Part shown: piece by piece, positions 1 through 13,894 of the stretch
How positions within the stretch are numbered: the first letter of the stretch is position 1
Layout of the letters: each line of letters opens with the position of its first letter
NCBI RefSeq assembly: GCF_036370855.1
Contig: NC_088099.1
Location: forward strand, 143,423,017 to 143,487,016
Source: Dromaius novaehollandiae
Taxonomy: Eukaryota; Chordata; Aves; Casuariiformes; Dromaiidae
Direction of reading: 5' to 3'
Length of the DNA stretch: 64,000 bases
Notes under the pieces: model-generated
Database searches by the model: none
Told to the model about the DNA's origin: nothing
Seen by the model: the letters and a program-made list of their open reading frames with translations, nothing else
Made by a program: the position numbers and the translations under genes

Positions 1-3000
1 GAATTGCTATATGGGCTCAGACTCATAGTATTTTTAACTCAATACCCTGTCTCCAACAGTGACAATTTCCAGATGCTTTAGAAGAAAGATTTCTGTAATG
101 GATGATAATAGGAGAGCCAGCCTGTAAATCAAATTCTCCTTTACTGAAGGAACTTGGCTTGTGACACGAAACATGAGGGATATAGTCTGTATTTTTGAAA
201 CTCAGCTTAATGGAGCATGAGAAAATATTCCCATTTGTAGGAAAATGTGTGGTGCTGTGTGAATCCTGCATAGCTCTGGCACACTGGTATCATGGGGCAC
301 CGAGATCCCTAGGTGAGGGCCACCAAGGGAGGAAGCCTTTCCTCTGACCAGTCCTGCAATGGGCCTTTCAGTAAATGTGCTTGAGATTTTTCTCCTTTGA
401 TTAAAGAGGGCACTGAGTATGCCTTTTATTTTGCTTATCTTTTCGGCAATATTTTGTTTCTCTCTCCTCACAGACAAACCTTGGTGACGGAGTTGCACAT
501 GTGCCGGTGGCTGGCCTGTGTGCCTCTCAAGTCATGCCCTTACGTTCAGGCAATCACCCTGGCAACAGCAAGGGACAAAACCTATGCTTCATAGAGCATG
601 TTTTGTCCCCATGTGTGGGGAGAGCAGCCCAGCTGGCGGAGTGGATGGACGGACTGCAGGTACCTCAGAGGTGTCTGGAAATGCACCGGATAATGCTGGT
701 GAAAGTGTCACTGCTTGGGAAAGTAAAGAAGTCTCTGACTTGGGACAGGCACATGTTATGTGTCTTCTGCCCCAAAATTGAGAAGTCATTCTTGCTTGAC
801 TGCGGGGAAGCTGAAGTTACTTTTCTATCACACTTTCCCATCACTAATTAAATTGAATAATTTTACATAATATATCAAGCAGTGCACCTGCAGTATGCAA
901 TGCAGAATGGGCAAAATGTTCATTTTAATTACATTAAGTTTATTCAACCATGTTAATGCCAATAACTCCATCTGGCTGGAGCAGCAAGCACAGTTTGGCA
1001 TTTATTTCCAGGTATACAAAGCCTTGGTTTCTGCAAATTGAAAGATGAACCATCTAAGGGAATTTGATCACAATTTTTGATTTAGCAAATTAATCTTGAG
1101 CTTCAAGAACATGATAATAGTAAACAAAGTTGTATCAACTTCACCTGGCTCAGAGTTATATAAGGGGATGTTTCCAGCATATAAATCAGATTAATTTGGG
1201 ACCAGTTTTGACAACGGTTCTAATTCAGTAGTCCATACCACAAAGAGTTAAAGAAATGAGACAAGGGATTTTAAGAGTAGATTTGCTTGAATATTAATAC
1301 CATAATTTTTCCTAATACAGAATAGCTACTAAGCAATTCTCTTTAATGACCAGCTTTGAGCTCAGACATAATGAAGTGCAATGTATACAGTTGTGTGGGG
1401 TTACCACCTCTCCTAATATGTTGTATTCCGTGTTTGTACACTTTATTTTAACATATCCCTGTTTGAAGTGATTTTACAGGAGGATCCGCCATGATATACC
1501 TTAGCAAAAGAGTGACAACTGCTTGCGTTTGTATGGTGGGCAAAATCAGACCTCTTTTGTTGTTGTTATTCTTGAGTTCCTTGGTTTGTATTCATTTATT
1601 TTTTGTTAAGAGCATAAGGTTTCTTTTTTCCCTGCATAGAGGAAGACGAACGCCACAAAGACTAACACATTTGCAGCGGTGACAAAGCCGTTGTTACCAG
1701 CTCGTTCATTCTGCACCTGGACTTTCAAGCAGCTGCACAGAGATGTGGGACCTAGCTGAAAAAGCTGTGTGTTACTTTTTAAGGGAATGAGCAAAAGTAC
1801 AACCTCATTAACTTGAATTACGGTTGTTAAATAGCCAGGATATATGAAAAGAAGCAGCAGGTTGGCAGGCCCCTGTGGTCTGCATGCCAAATGAATATGG
1901 AATTGAAGAGGTTGCTGTGAAAAGGTGACTTCTTGCATATTGATTTACAGTGCAAGTGCCTAACCATAAAACAGAAATACTTTAGGGGTAGGGAAATATT
2001 GAGATTTAATATGTGTTTCTGTAATAATAAAGTAAATTCTTCCTTTTTTAATAGCACCTTCTGTAAATATTCTTTTTACCCAGCGCGGTACGCTAGATAT
2101 ACAGCATACAGGGACGTGGAGAGTTCTGTTTTCTAAAAGTCACTGCAAACAGATACCCTAGTCCTGGCATCTTTGGCTAATCTCATGAGTATTCACACAG
2201 ACTGCCCGAGATAAAATTTTATAATAGAAAACCACAATATAAAACAGCCTCTTTATCAACCATCTGCTGCTGTCTGAAGTTTACCCCAAGAAAAAATGAA
2301 TGGTTACTATGCTTCAGTTTCAGCTGATTTTGTGGAAAGAAAAAACGAGTCGTTCTTGGTGTTCAGCTTACAGTAAGCTCCTACGTTTTCACCAGGAAGC
2401 CACTGCTCTTTCATCAGATAGCCCCAATGCACAAGAAGCAAGAGCGAAATTGTGTATCATTTACGGGATGTAGCTGCAATGCAAACAAATCCCCTCTCAC
2501 GGCTAGGCTTTTCTGTGCTAGGTGTTGTTCAAACATACGTAGGAAGAGACTGTTCTGTTCCAAGGAGCTAAATGGACTTGGGAAATGAAAAATAATAGGT
2601 GACTGCTAAGAAACAGTAAACAGCGGGATGTGTACATTGCCTGGCCAGTGCTGTGCCAGGGCTTGACTTCCCCACGGCAGATCAGCAGTGGCTCACACGT
2701 GTCCACATTGCACACCGATATGCTCCCACGCTTTGGCTGACGTTGCTTGCCTGAGCACGTGCCACAGCTCAGCACACTGGTGACCGGTTTAGTGCAACGC
2801 CAGGCATTCCCAGTCAGGCAGTCCTGCGGTGTCGGTAAGGAGGCTGCGCGGCTGGAGGTGGGTACGGCAGGGGCCGTGCCAGGTTTATACCCATCGGCAC
2901 GGCCCTGGAGACCGGGGTGGGGGCTATTTGCAACATGTGATGCCGGGTCAGGCTTGCAGCAAATTCATTTCCAGGGCTTTTGAAGAAGATTCAACCAGGA

Positions 3001-6000
3001 AATTATCCCCCTAAGGGTGGTGCTACTATGGAGAGGTACGGTGGAAAAATAACTAGTGCTAATGACAGCCCAGTAAAAAAAAAAACTTGCAGAATCCATT
3101 GCCTGTTTTTCCTGTCTTTCTGGGTGCTCTGAGACACCCAGGCTGGCAGATGAATGGAGCTGGCGCATCCATTCCCTGGATGGTGTTTGAGCCAAGGCTT
3201 CAAAGGAAGAGGAGGAGGAGGATGTAAGTAGGCATGGTCTCAGGGTTTCCTTTAGGCACTCATTCCGGTTTTGGGCTGGTAGGGCTGGGTTGGGGGGGAG
3301 ACTTTCTTGCCCTCACACTGCACCTCTCAGGGAGCTGGGAGGGATGGAGGGTGACATGGGGGCTGCGCTGGGTCTCTGGATCGTTATCAGGGCGCAACGC
3401 CATGGGGAACGGAGGGAGCGGGCTGTGCGTCGCTTCAGTCCTTCGACAGATCACTCTCTCCATCCCTAGTGCTGCACTAAGCGCAGGCTAAAAAAGATCT
3501 TGAAAGAGAGGAAAGAAGTGTCTGGTTTGGATCATTACTGCGGCAAAGTCTGTAGAATCGGATCAGTGTTACACTGGGGGAAAAAAATATAATGCCACGT
3601 TTGTTGGCTTGTACAAAGCGTCGATAGGAGCCGGGCTGCTTCCAGGGGCCCCACGTTTCCCATTGCTGCGGCCACACAACCGGTGTGTGCCTTACGCCGG
3701 CACGGCAATGGAGCAGGGAGATGCTGGTGCCACGGGGAGGCTCTGCATTGAGGGATGTCGCTCCCAGAAGCTACTCACCTCCAGGCTGAGCAGCACCCAG
3801 GGCAGATGCAGCCACACTGGGCAAACAAATCCGTGCTTTTGGCTTATACCGGACATCCGTGACTGCAGTCATTTTTCCAGCTTCTGTAATGAGTTAGGGC
3901 ACTCTGTGGTACAACAAAAAGTTCTTACACCCCAGATGTGGTCATAGAAGGACTTGTTACCTGATGTCCTTGTTGAGGTGGGAGTAAGAATGATGCTGGG
4001 AACCACATGGGATGTAAACCAAGAAATACATAGTTTTGTACTTTTTTAGTTATTAAATACCTGTTCAGATTCAGACTATCAAGGAGATGGAAAGCAGTTT
4101 CTCTGGATGCCTGGGGCTTGTGGCCATGCCAACATGCCCCAAGACGTGCGGGAGCCATGACAGGCAGAGCAGGGCTGTGCTGGCTGGCCGAGCGGGAAGG
4201 GACATCTGGGCGATTCACAGCGGTTGTGTGGGTGTCTCACCGAGCTACTGCGGAAACGCTTTTAGGCAGTATAACACAGCTGGAGTGTTGCTTTCTTGAA
4301 AGACAGGCAAAGGTCAGCACCTGGCCATTCATGACTCCTGGTTTTATTAACTAGATATGTTTCATTCAAATTTGCTTGGCTTGTGTCCTTTCTATCCTGA
4401 GACAACCCCACCCCTTACTTCTCGCACCGGATGTTTCATTTCTCGTCCTACTGCCAGGGTGTGCCAAGGCAGGTCGGGCCGCGAGGCTTGGCCTCAGCAG
4501 CTCTGGGCCCCCGAAGAGCTGCCGTGTTCCTGGGGGAGGGGCTGCCTGCTCCCTCCGCTGTGGGGTTGGTGCCCTCATTGCCTCGCTGCGACACTGCGCC
4601 CCGTGATTCAGTAGTCGTTGGTAAGGGTGCTGGGAGAGTCTCTAGCAGCAGTTTTATTTATAGGAGAAATGTGAAAAGAGGGAAGATCAACATTTCTGAT
4701 TTTTGTAGTCACCTTGGGCCTGTGACTGTTTGCTGAGACATTCCACTGTACCTTGGTGATTATTTTTGTTTAATATATTACCATTCTGTGTTTATTTTTC
4801 AGGTGTTTATTTTGGAAAGGGCTCTGTTTACATTTCTGTTTTTATACGAAGCACACATATGGTGATATTTGCTTTGCTGGGGCTTAGCATTCCTCCTCCT
4901 CCCTCTTCCATACAACCCTCGCTTCAGATGAGACGCATTTTATGATTTGACAACTGAAAGGCTCTTTTTTGGTTTCAGCCCAGGTTCCCATCAGCCAGCC
5001 CTTGCCCCCTTTACTCAAGCAGTTTAGACAAACCGTGTTCATGCTGGAAAATGTTTTCGTCCTGACTGAAACAATCTTTCTAAGTGCAGCTGCTATCAGC
5101 TGCTCTCCCCACCCTCTCCATCTCCTCCTATGCCAGAGGACAGATGTTATGTTCTTCTCATTAAAGCAACTGAACAACTGCACTGCAAAAAGCCTTTCTT
5201 TTACTTCCTCAGTTCTGTCTTCTGTGGTGACCTCGGGTCATCTGGGAGTCTCACATGACATTTGAGCTGTGAGGGCACAAGCTTGCTACATTTTTTTCTC
5301 TGCCTCATGCTGAGATGGTGGGAAAACAGATAAATCAGGTCTTCCAACATCCAGCCTGTGAAGTTAGACAGGTGGATCTCAAATCTCTCTTCAAAGGAAA
5401 GGAAGCAGCTGAAGATCTTTGCACACTAGGATGCTCCCTCTGTGCCAGCTAATAAGTAGAATGAGAATGTGCTACATGTCAGCTGCGTTCTGATTTGTAT
5501 TATGTCTCTCATCAAAACCATAGGTGACATTTCTAGGAAATGGGAAATAATATTCATTCAGCTTCTGTTATGAATGAGCTCACTTATTCTTTGGTGAGCT
5601 TGCTTTTTTAGGCAGGCTTTTGTAAGTGATACCAGCGTTGAGTTGGAGCTGCTCAGAGGCTGCTTTGCATTTTTGTTGTTGGAATTTTTTTCTTCCTGAC
5701 CTCTTGCCCTATGTATGGTCTTTGCTTTGTAGTTTCTCTCTGACATGATGCTACAATTCCTTGCCCTTTTACAATAGCCTGTATCAGGTTCACTAGAGCT
5801 TTAAGAATGGGAAATCCAGCTGGTCACTTGAGGGCATTGTAGACCTCTTCAGAATAACCTTAGTGTGATGCTCAGGAATGGTTTTGTGAAGTTTGCATCC
5901 CAACAGATTAATACGCTGTGACTCTTCTGGGAGGAAATGTAAGACACCTTTGTGAATATTGCAGGTGGATCTTGAGGTGTGATAATGTGAAAAATAGTGA

Positions 6001-8980
6001 TTTCTTGTACATTTTCTGTTTGTATGTAGTCACATAGGTAGGAGCTGTGTATGCATTTACATTTAATCAAAAAGTCATTTAACTGAACATGCATCTGTCC
6101 TATAAATACAGTGTGTACATGTATTTAATAACACTCAATCTACAAAAGTACCTATTTTATTTGAGTCTTTTTCCTTTGTATCATAGCCAATTACTAAAAA
6201 ATGATCATATGATGGAGGAACTGTTCTTCTGACAACCTTCTTATGCCTCATTTGGCTAGAGAGGACAGTGTCCTAGACTGCAGGTCTGTACCCAGCAACA
6301 GCTCTTCACACTGAAGGTGGCAGAAGTCATCAGCTAGCTCCAGAGAGTCACCTCCTACCCTCCACGCTAAACAGAAATCACTCCAAGCAGGGGAATTTTG
6401 CTCCCAGGCAGAGTAAGACTCAGGGACGGACATAAACACTGTCCTCTCTTCAGTCTCTGAAGAATCCCTGGGGAAGATAGGGCAGTTCCAGCCTGTATTG
6501 TCTCTCCTACAGGCACCTTCCCTCATTTCTTTTGGCATCGGTTGGGTATCTGCAACCAGGAGCCTCCCAGGAAGGCAGATGAGAAGCCCCTGTGGAGTGG
6601 CTTTACACCACTTGTCTGCAAGAAGGTAGTGATAATTCTGGGAGAAGGAAGGAGGCTAATTTGGTGGGGGCGGGGGGAATTTCTGGGTATGTAAGTATCT
6701 ACAGTTTGAGACAAAGGTTTTATTCTGTGTGCTGGAGCAAGACGCTGGAGTGAGACACAGGAGCGACAACGAAAGGATTAATTAGTGGATTCTCCCGGGG
6801 GCATGAAGAGCCTGGGCTATATGGCAAGCAGGCTCAGTTCTCACTCACCTCACTAGCATTTTGCTTCCTTGCCTTCTCTAGGGCTGAATTTCATTCAGAA
6901 AAAAACAAGGTTCAAATCCACTGAAAGGATTAGGCACTTAAAGTAGTCTTTAGCTGGGACATGGGCAACCAAATCCATAATTTAGGTCCTGAAAACCCCC
7001 TCTTGGGCTGCCACAATCTGAAAGATGCCTATAGTCCACCAGCACCTGACTTTTGGGCATTTGCATTCCTCAGTGCAACGTTTTACACTTGTCCAGAGCC
7101 CCCTGGGCTATTTGGCATTTTGCTGGTAGCCAAGCCACTCTCAGGACAACGTCGTAGGCTCTTCTCTCTGGAAGACCTCAGCCTTGTAGCTGTCCTCAGA
7201 GCCTGACCACTACAGTGAGCTGAGCACCTGGAGATAGTGGGGTTCCTGGCACTTTTTCTTCTGCTTGTCCAGTCGCTCAGCAGTCAGCTCTCCCAGCCGG
7301 AGTATGGGACTCCTCACTTTGATCCCTTTCCATCTGCGATGATGCAGCCTCGTACCTGCTGCCCTCTGCTAGAGGCCATGACCTACATGCTGGATCCCCT
7401 CCTGGCACAGGACCACTCTTGCTGCACAGGGACCACTCCGAATCCCTTCAGGGCTGCCCCACTTTGCCTGGCTCACCCACTGCTTTGCTGGTGCAGGGGC
7501 AGATCAAGGGCCTGGGGAAACTGGCGTCTGAAGCTTTCATGCATGAACTCTGAGCAGCAGGCCTGGGAACTGTACACAGTATGTGTTTTATGCCTAGTTA
7601 ATCTTTAAATGCTCCATGCTAAAAGGAGCAGAGGGAGATAGAGGGCAGAGGTGTCATTCCCCTCATGCTTATAAACATCCCACAGCCAGGTAGCTGCTGC
7701 GGTCTGGAGGAGGACAAATGCATGGCTTCTGGACACCTTCCAGCAGAAAAGGGAATCCCTCCTCCCCAGAGAGCAGCTAGTCATTGAGCTCATGTCTAAA
7801 ATACAATTTTGCCACTTTGTCATCAGTTGTGCTGAGAAAGGGGGCACATCGACCCATCCTCAGGGAGTAGGTCAAGGAGGGGAATTGCAGTCAGAGGACA
7901 GGACTAAAACACAGGCTGAGCGAGATCCAGGATCCCACTTGCCCCTTCTGATGAGGGTGGGCAGCCTCCCGTTGAACCAGGCATGGTATAGGGCCCTGCG
8001 CTGAACTCCCTCTGGGCTTAACTCCCCTTATGCTCAAGGTCATATGTCAAGTCAGCAAGAAAGGTAGAATAAACTCATCCTCCCAGGTGTTACATGCTGC
8101 CCTATGAATTGCACAGGCAGAACTGTAGAAAGTCTGTCTTATGGTCAGCATCTCACCGTGTTGCCTTTCATCCCCCATAGAGCTGCTGCAGCTGTTTCAG
8201 ACTGACTTGTCATTTCTCCCGTCTCCCTTCTCCCATTGCTCTCTTGCTGAACAGGGGAAGCATTATTGCTCCATGAAAAAACATACAGACCTTACTGGTT
8301 GATTCTATAAAGCTGTAAAAAATGTGATGAACTCAGAGATTCACTGCTCCTTGGTCTCTGAAATCCTTAGAATTTGATATTTGCAAAAGTATGCCTGTCT
8401 GTTGACCAGCACATTCAAGTTCTTTGCTTAATCTTGCCACTAAGTTCATGAAAAAACAGGAGCAAATCTGCATTCATCTCCCTCCTGTCCTTGTCTGCTT
8501 AGATAAATGAAATAACTACAGTGAAGCTAACATCTAGGAAATATGAGAGTGGCAAGGTCACGATTTGAAAACTATGCGGGACTTCAGAAATGAGAGAGAA
8601 AGCTTTCATTCCTGATGTGTTCGCACAGTTTTGCACAGCATTATAGTGATTTCATTTTTCTGTGAAGGCTTCTTGGGTCACTACTGCCTGGTGAAGATAC
8701 TGCTGACAACCTGCTTTGCAGGAGTGCTCGCAATATATGCCCTAGAGTCCTAAAAATGCCCCCAGCTGCTTTTCAGGCTGTATCTTCAGTGCAGAAACAA
8801 AGCAGTGGGGACTCATGAATACACAAGATGTAACATCTGCTCATTCAGGAAGACCTGGTAAAAATACAGTCATATTCTATATTTTTTATGAAGACAAACT
8901 GATGAGAAAAATTATAATTTCCCAGTAAAGCAAGTCCAGCATATATGCAAACTAAGAGTGGCCTCTGACTCCTTCACTTA
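1..8980. other. Unique noncoding DNA, no gene recognised
   Basis: I see no gene, RNA gene or clearly classifiable repeat in this stretch. Open frames are short (mostly under 120 codons), overlap on both strands and show no recognisable domain. Around 4440-4610 and 7230-7520 the sequence is richer in G+C, which lengthens chance frames. A TATA-like string sits at about 1155-1166 (TATATAAGGGG), but it has no CpG-rich or exon-like sequence around it and I do not call it a promoter. A short GGA-triplet run lies near 3208-3222. The stretch could be intergenic or intronic. Confidence 0.6.
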
Positions 8981-8984
8981 GTGC

Positions 8985-9265
8985 CTCAGCGTCCTGCTGG
9001 AGCTCGCGTCGCTTCCCGCCGTGCTGGCGATGGAGCAGCCTGTGCGCCGGCCCGGCTCCGCAGAGGCCCTTGGCTTTCCCCTCCAGCCCCAGCAGCCTCC
9101 CTGGCACTCTGCGTATCGGCCTTTGGGAGCAACGTCCCTTTCCGTGTTTCCGGGGAAACCCAGCGCTTTGGCTCAGGAATCCCTCTGGGCTGCAGCGATT
9201 CGGGAATGACCCTGCCTTTGTCCCAGGCCTCATCTCTCACGTGGCCACCAGACTCCTTGGTTTGC
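8985..9265. other. Small GC-rich, CpG-containing patch
   Basis: The sequence turns abruptly G+C-rich, with about ten CpG in 8988-9061, and overlapping open frames exist on both strands, as expected where stop codons are rare. The longest (133 codons on plus from 8981, 107 on minus) have arginine/alanine/proline-rich translations and no domain I recognise. It may be a weak CpG island, an isochore fluctuation or a diverged exon. I cannot assign a gene. Confidence 0.3.
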
Positions 9266-9399
9266 TTCTCAGCAGCAAACGGATGGTTGCTATCATTAAA
9301 ATGGGACACAGGGTCACCCTGGAGACCCTGGCAGCCTCATACTGGTTTCTGCACTTTTGTGATGCAGATGGGGCACAGATGAAGTCAAGATGCCTTTAA

Positions 9400-12300
9400 C
9401 TGCATTAGGAAGGGACAAATCGCTCTCTGCAGGTACCTGTCTGCCTTCTGCAGTGACAGAAGGGGCCAAGGTACCTCGCTTAAGATCATGCCTAACTTTG
9501 CACAGTAAAAGTTAGGTGAGAAAAATATGGGCTTTAGTGGACATCATTAAGCATATATTTAAGTATAGTAAAAATCCATTTCAGCCTCTATTGGTGAGCT
9601 CTGACACTTGAAGATCCTGAAAAAAACCAAGTTATGCTGCTTCCAGACTAGAGGGATGCCAAATTCAGGATTTTTTATAGGATTTCTCATTACACATTTT
9701 CTGATTTTGTACAACTTCTTCTTCGTTCACACCAATTGATTTCTTTTTACGTGAATTTATTTTGCAGAAGCACTTGCTCCCCTTTTGCTGCAAGCCCCAC
9801 CTGCATTCAAATACTCTTTTTTGGCTCAAAAATGGGACAGTTTTGGTTCTCTGTTTTCAGACTCAGCATGTTTGCGAAACATACAATAGACATATTTTAA
9901 AGTTAATTACCAAAGAAAGATTGAATAGGCTTTTTTCATATCCTTACAAATATGCCCCACGCCTCTATTTCAAATATTGTACTTGTTAGTCACTCAGGCC
10001 CTTATCCAACAACTTTTAATGTCAGTGGAAAGGCTGACGCTGACTGCAGCAGCTGTTGGATTAGGCATTACAGTACAAGATCACTTACACTTGCAAGATT
10101 TTTTAAGCTGCTCTTATTTGCATTATCCCAAGGTGTGGGCTTGCTCGCGGTGCTGGTTACTTGTATAACAGGAACATGGCTTGGAAGGGACCCCCGGGCT
10201 CAGCCAGACACAGTGGTGGCATCACACACTGCATTTTCATGTTTTTTTCAGCCTTCAGCTTAAAGATAATTAAGATGTTTAGTCCCCACTGCCCCAGCTA
10301 GGGGCTCTTCCAGAACAGCAAAACAGTATGAATTAACCAAACCTGAAGGCAGGCAGTCTCACAGGCCAGTTGGCAAGTGCTGGAAACCCTCTGCCACTCA
10401 CCTCCCAAGCACTGCTTTAAGTCAGTGATTAAGTGCTCAGTCAGTAGATTAGAAGAGTCTATTGGGGACAGGTCTCCTGAACAGCCGTTGACAGCACAGG
10501 CAGAGGCACGAATGAGGAGAGAGAGCAGCAAGTGTTTCTTGATGGGCTTTAAATGTGGGAGGACAGAGGTCCTCTGCTCCCGCTCCCAAATCGCAGTGTC
10601 GGTGCCTGAGCGTACCAGCCGTGTTTCTGCCGTGCCCACGTGGGCTGTGGTGGGGGGAGCCAGGCTGCTTCCGAAGGACCGCTCATAACACTGCAGCCAG
10701 CTCGTGAGCCAGCTCTCAGAAACCACCCCAGCATGGCTTGCTCCCCACTGCTGCCGTCCCCAGATGGAGCAGGGCTTCCTTTACCAGATGTGCTTCCTCC
10801 TCCTCCTCCTCCTCTTTGGGGCCAGCCCGGCTCGGGCCTGGGCATCCCATCTCCCCCGTGGGGCGGCCCGAGCTGTGCACTCCCCCTGCTTAGCCCCAGC
10901 CCAGCTCTCTGGCCCCATCCCCAGAGTCAGCTGATATTGGCAGTACAACCTTGCTCCTGATAGTTATTAAGCTGACACTAATTTGGAAAGCTTTTCTAGA
11001 ATCTAGCTGAAAACTTCACGTTTTTCATTTAAAAGGGACTAACCGGTCTGTGAAGCAGCTAAAAGGCTGTAAAATAAGAACCATTTACACAAAGGTCAGC
11101 TTGGGTGTTCACACTGGCTGTGGGACCTCCCCAAGATGCAGTAAGCTCTGCTGCCTGTGTTTGGTACTGGCCTCCCTGGGTAAAAGGGCCAGCTTGTCAG
11201 AGGAGACCTGTGCAGGGGGACTCGTGAGGCCCATCATTTCCCATTGCTATGTTATTTGTGATGATCGTGGGTGCTGAGCTATGCTTTGCTCCCATGTGCC
11301 ACCTCCCCTTGGGCTGTATGGGCTGCAAGTGTGGAGATGGTCTGTGGCCCTTCAAATCTTCATGTTTCTGTGATAACAGCTGGAGCCTTTTCCTTTCAGC
11401 ACGTATTATTCAGGGGTAGCTTCTCATCAAAAGGACTATGGGTTCACTTCTGATCAGCACTCAAAATAGTAGCATTACTCTATCTAGACAGGGATTTAAT
11501 GAACAGGGTGGGAGGATTAGAAATCTGTGGCATTTCCTTGGCAATGCATGCTTGTCCTAGTCTTCCTTGTGTCCTCAGCCAGGCCAGCTGCAGTACTTTG
11601 CTGTCCTGAGTCCAGCAAAACTGCTGGACCCTTGGGAGTTCAGGACAAGCGGTCACTTGGACCTGAGCCTCAGGGATGCGCCCAGCTGCCGAAGGCAAGC
11701 CCTTGGCATGGGGATGCATGTCCGTGCTGGACACTGTGGCAGTGCAGTGCCCCTTTCTGCAGCATGGCCCCTGGCCTGCTGTGGCCTCTGCAGTTCGTAC
11801 TCACAGCATACGTGCCCACGGCCCTCAGAAACACAGGAACACCGGACACCTGCATCTCAGTCCTGGCTGGCTGAACTCAGGTATTAACAGCCTCATTTGC
11901 CAGTCAAGAGCAGAGCTCAGATGTCAGCCTAAACCTAACTCTGAGACTGGTAACTGCAAAGACATACATCTGATTAACCTTCAGTTGTGCAAGATGTTTG
12001 AAGAGAGGGATATAATGCCCTGCACTTCACAGTGTCAATAAACTTTCAGTAGGAAACGAGGTTGCTAGGAGAAGGATGCCAAACCTGCCTGTCATGGCTT
12101 TCATGTGATCCTACTTTAAAATCTCTGGTGTTGGACATTGGAAATTCCCAGGCTCACACTTCTAACTTTTCTACACCAAGCAGCACTTTAACCTTGCAGG
12201 ACCTCTTGATTTCAGTGTGACTGTGCGGGGAACAACTTCCGCTCAGCCCCTGGCCCATAACGTTACGAAGGCATAATAAATAGTGGGGTTAGCAGAACGC

Positions 12301-13365
12301 TCTAACAAAGCCTCATATATGTAATAATGAAATGAGCATTGCAACATCCAACTGAAAGAAAGTATGTGTTTGCCTGTGGACCAAGCAGTGTGTGCCTTAC
12401 TCTTTCTGAAAGCAAGACCCAGACTCCTGAATTAGTTAAGTACGTCAACAGAGTGGAGTTGGGCTGAAGCACCTTTAAAAATCTGAATCTGGATACATTT
12501 CCACCCTCCTTGGTCCAAAATCTGTCTCTAGCTATGGTGAGCTAAATAGTACGTGTCTGAAGAAACAAATCATTTCCAAATGTTTCAGGGTTGTTCATAA
12601 ACACTGTCCATATAAAGAAGTCTCTTGTAAATATCCTTGAGACTTTATGACTGACCTCTGATATAATTCATTTACTGAAATCAGAATTTGACTTCCAGTC
12701 ATAACTCTGTACCCTGAACCACTGCAAAAGTAAACAGTATTTAGATGCAGTAACATTTTCCTCAGGTTTCTTGAGGTGCTTTTCTGGGGTCCTTTCAGGC
12801 TTTGTGTACCAGCATGAATCCACTCAGATATACACCATGCCCTTACAACAGCCTTGCTCCTGTCCCACAGTCTTTCATCCAGTTATTGATTGCATCTGGA
12901 CAGGCTTCACAGGGCAGGGAAACTTAATAAGAGAAGGAATGAACTCTGCCTGTTGAAGGCGTTCTGGCTAGTGACAGACTGTGGGAGCTACGTCACATTA
13001 TGTTCTATTAGTGTAATAGGGTCTCTGGTGGTACCACTAATTAAAATAACCACCCTATTTAATACTTCAGCACATTTTCCCAGTACCAATGTAGAACTCA
13101 TTTATATCATAACAATCATGAGGGAGCAGGGACTTTCAGGCTGCCCAGGCTTTTAAGTATTTAATGTCCTGTTCAGCCCTGGCTCCCTGTGATGCAACTT
13201 GAACTTGTCCTGGATCCTGCCACTCTTCATCACTCCAGGGAAACACTATTGATTACAGTAGAGTTACTTCTCACTTACACCCATGTAAGTAGGAATGGGA
13301 CTCCAAATGATATATTTACATTTTTTTTAAAGAGTACTTGATAACAAAGCCAAAAACAGATACAT
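9400..13365. other. Unique noncoding DNA with a small TCC microsatellite
   Basis: No gene recognised. A TCC-triplet tract of about six copies lies at 10795-10814 and sits in a G+C-rich patch (10560-10920), where opposite-strand frames of 98-142 codons are simply stop-poor. The remainder is unremarkable AT-leaning sequence. Confidence 0.55.
10795..10814 (+). repeat. TCC trinucleotide microsatellite
   Basis: Six consecutive TCC units followed by TC. It is short and unlikely to be functional by itself, but probably length-variable. Confidence 0.85.
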
Positions 13366-13370
13366 CTTTG

Positions 13371-13432
13371 CTAAGCATAATTACTAGATTTTTCCAGACT
13401 TCTAAGCATAATTACTAGATTTTTCCAGACTT
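13371..13432 (+). repeat. Perfect 31-bp tandem duplication
   Basis: Two adjacent identical 31-bp copies, 13371-13401 and 13402-13432, each beginning CTAAGCATAATTACTAG. I see no difference between the copies, so the duplication is probably recent and may be polymorphic. Each unit carries an ATTA core. No gene overlaps it. Confidence 0.95.
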
Positions 13433-13864
13433 CTGATACCATTTTTATCCTGTCAACCCTAACTTCTGGAGTGTCACTAAATCTTTTGTTTAGTAGGAAG
13501 CAATGGGAGCTAATCTCATAACAAACACTATAACCAAGGATGACCTCTGAGTCAGATAAGAGTTAGTATTTTTTAACTGGGCTCCCAGCTGCGAGTGCTG
13601 GTTCTCAGTGTCAGGATGCTACAGCAGCTGCACACAGAGAGTGAATATGAAAGAAGAGAACTGTGAGCTGTAGCATCTATCTCAACAGGTTTGTAGGTCT
13701 GCTACCTTTGTTCTCACCCAATTTTATTGGGATATCCCTTATATGGAGAGAAAGAGGCAGGAACCACTAAACTTTAACTTCAAGACTAAGAGCATGGCAG
13801 CAGAACCTGGCACATCAGTGCAAACTCCCCTTGCATGTTGCCCAGGAGATCTGAAAGTAGCAAA

Positions 13865-13894
13865 CCCCCTCCCCCCCCCCCCCCCCCCCCCCCC
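13865..13894 (+). repeat. Poly-C tract (C5-T-C24)
   Basis: A run of five C, one T, then 24 C. The minus strand therefore carries a G24 run, able to form G-quadruplex structures, with i-motif potential on the C strand. Such homopolymers are unstable and hard to sequence, so the written length is uncertain. The polyglycine and polyproline runs in overlapping open frames come from this tract and are not evidence of protein. Confidence 0.95.

Noticed and set aside
1155-1166. TATA box of a promoter
   Set aside because: Isolated AT-rich match with no CpG enrichment, exon or other core promoter element nearby.
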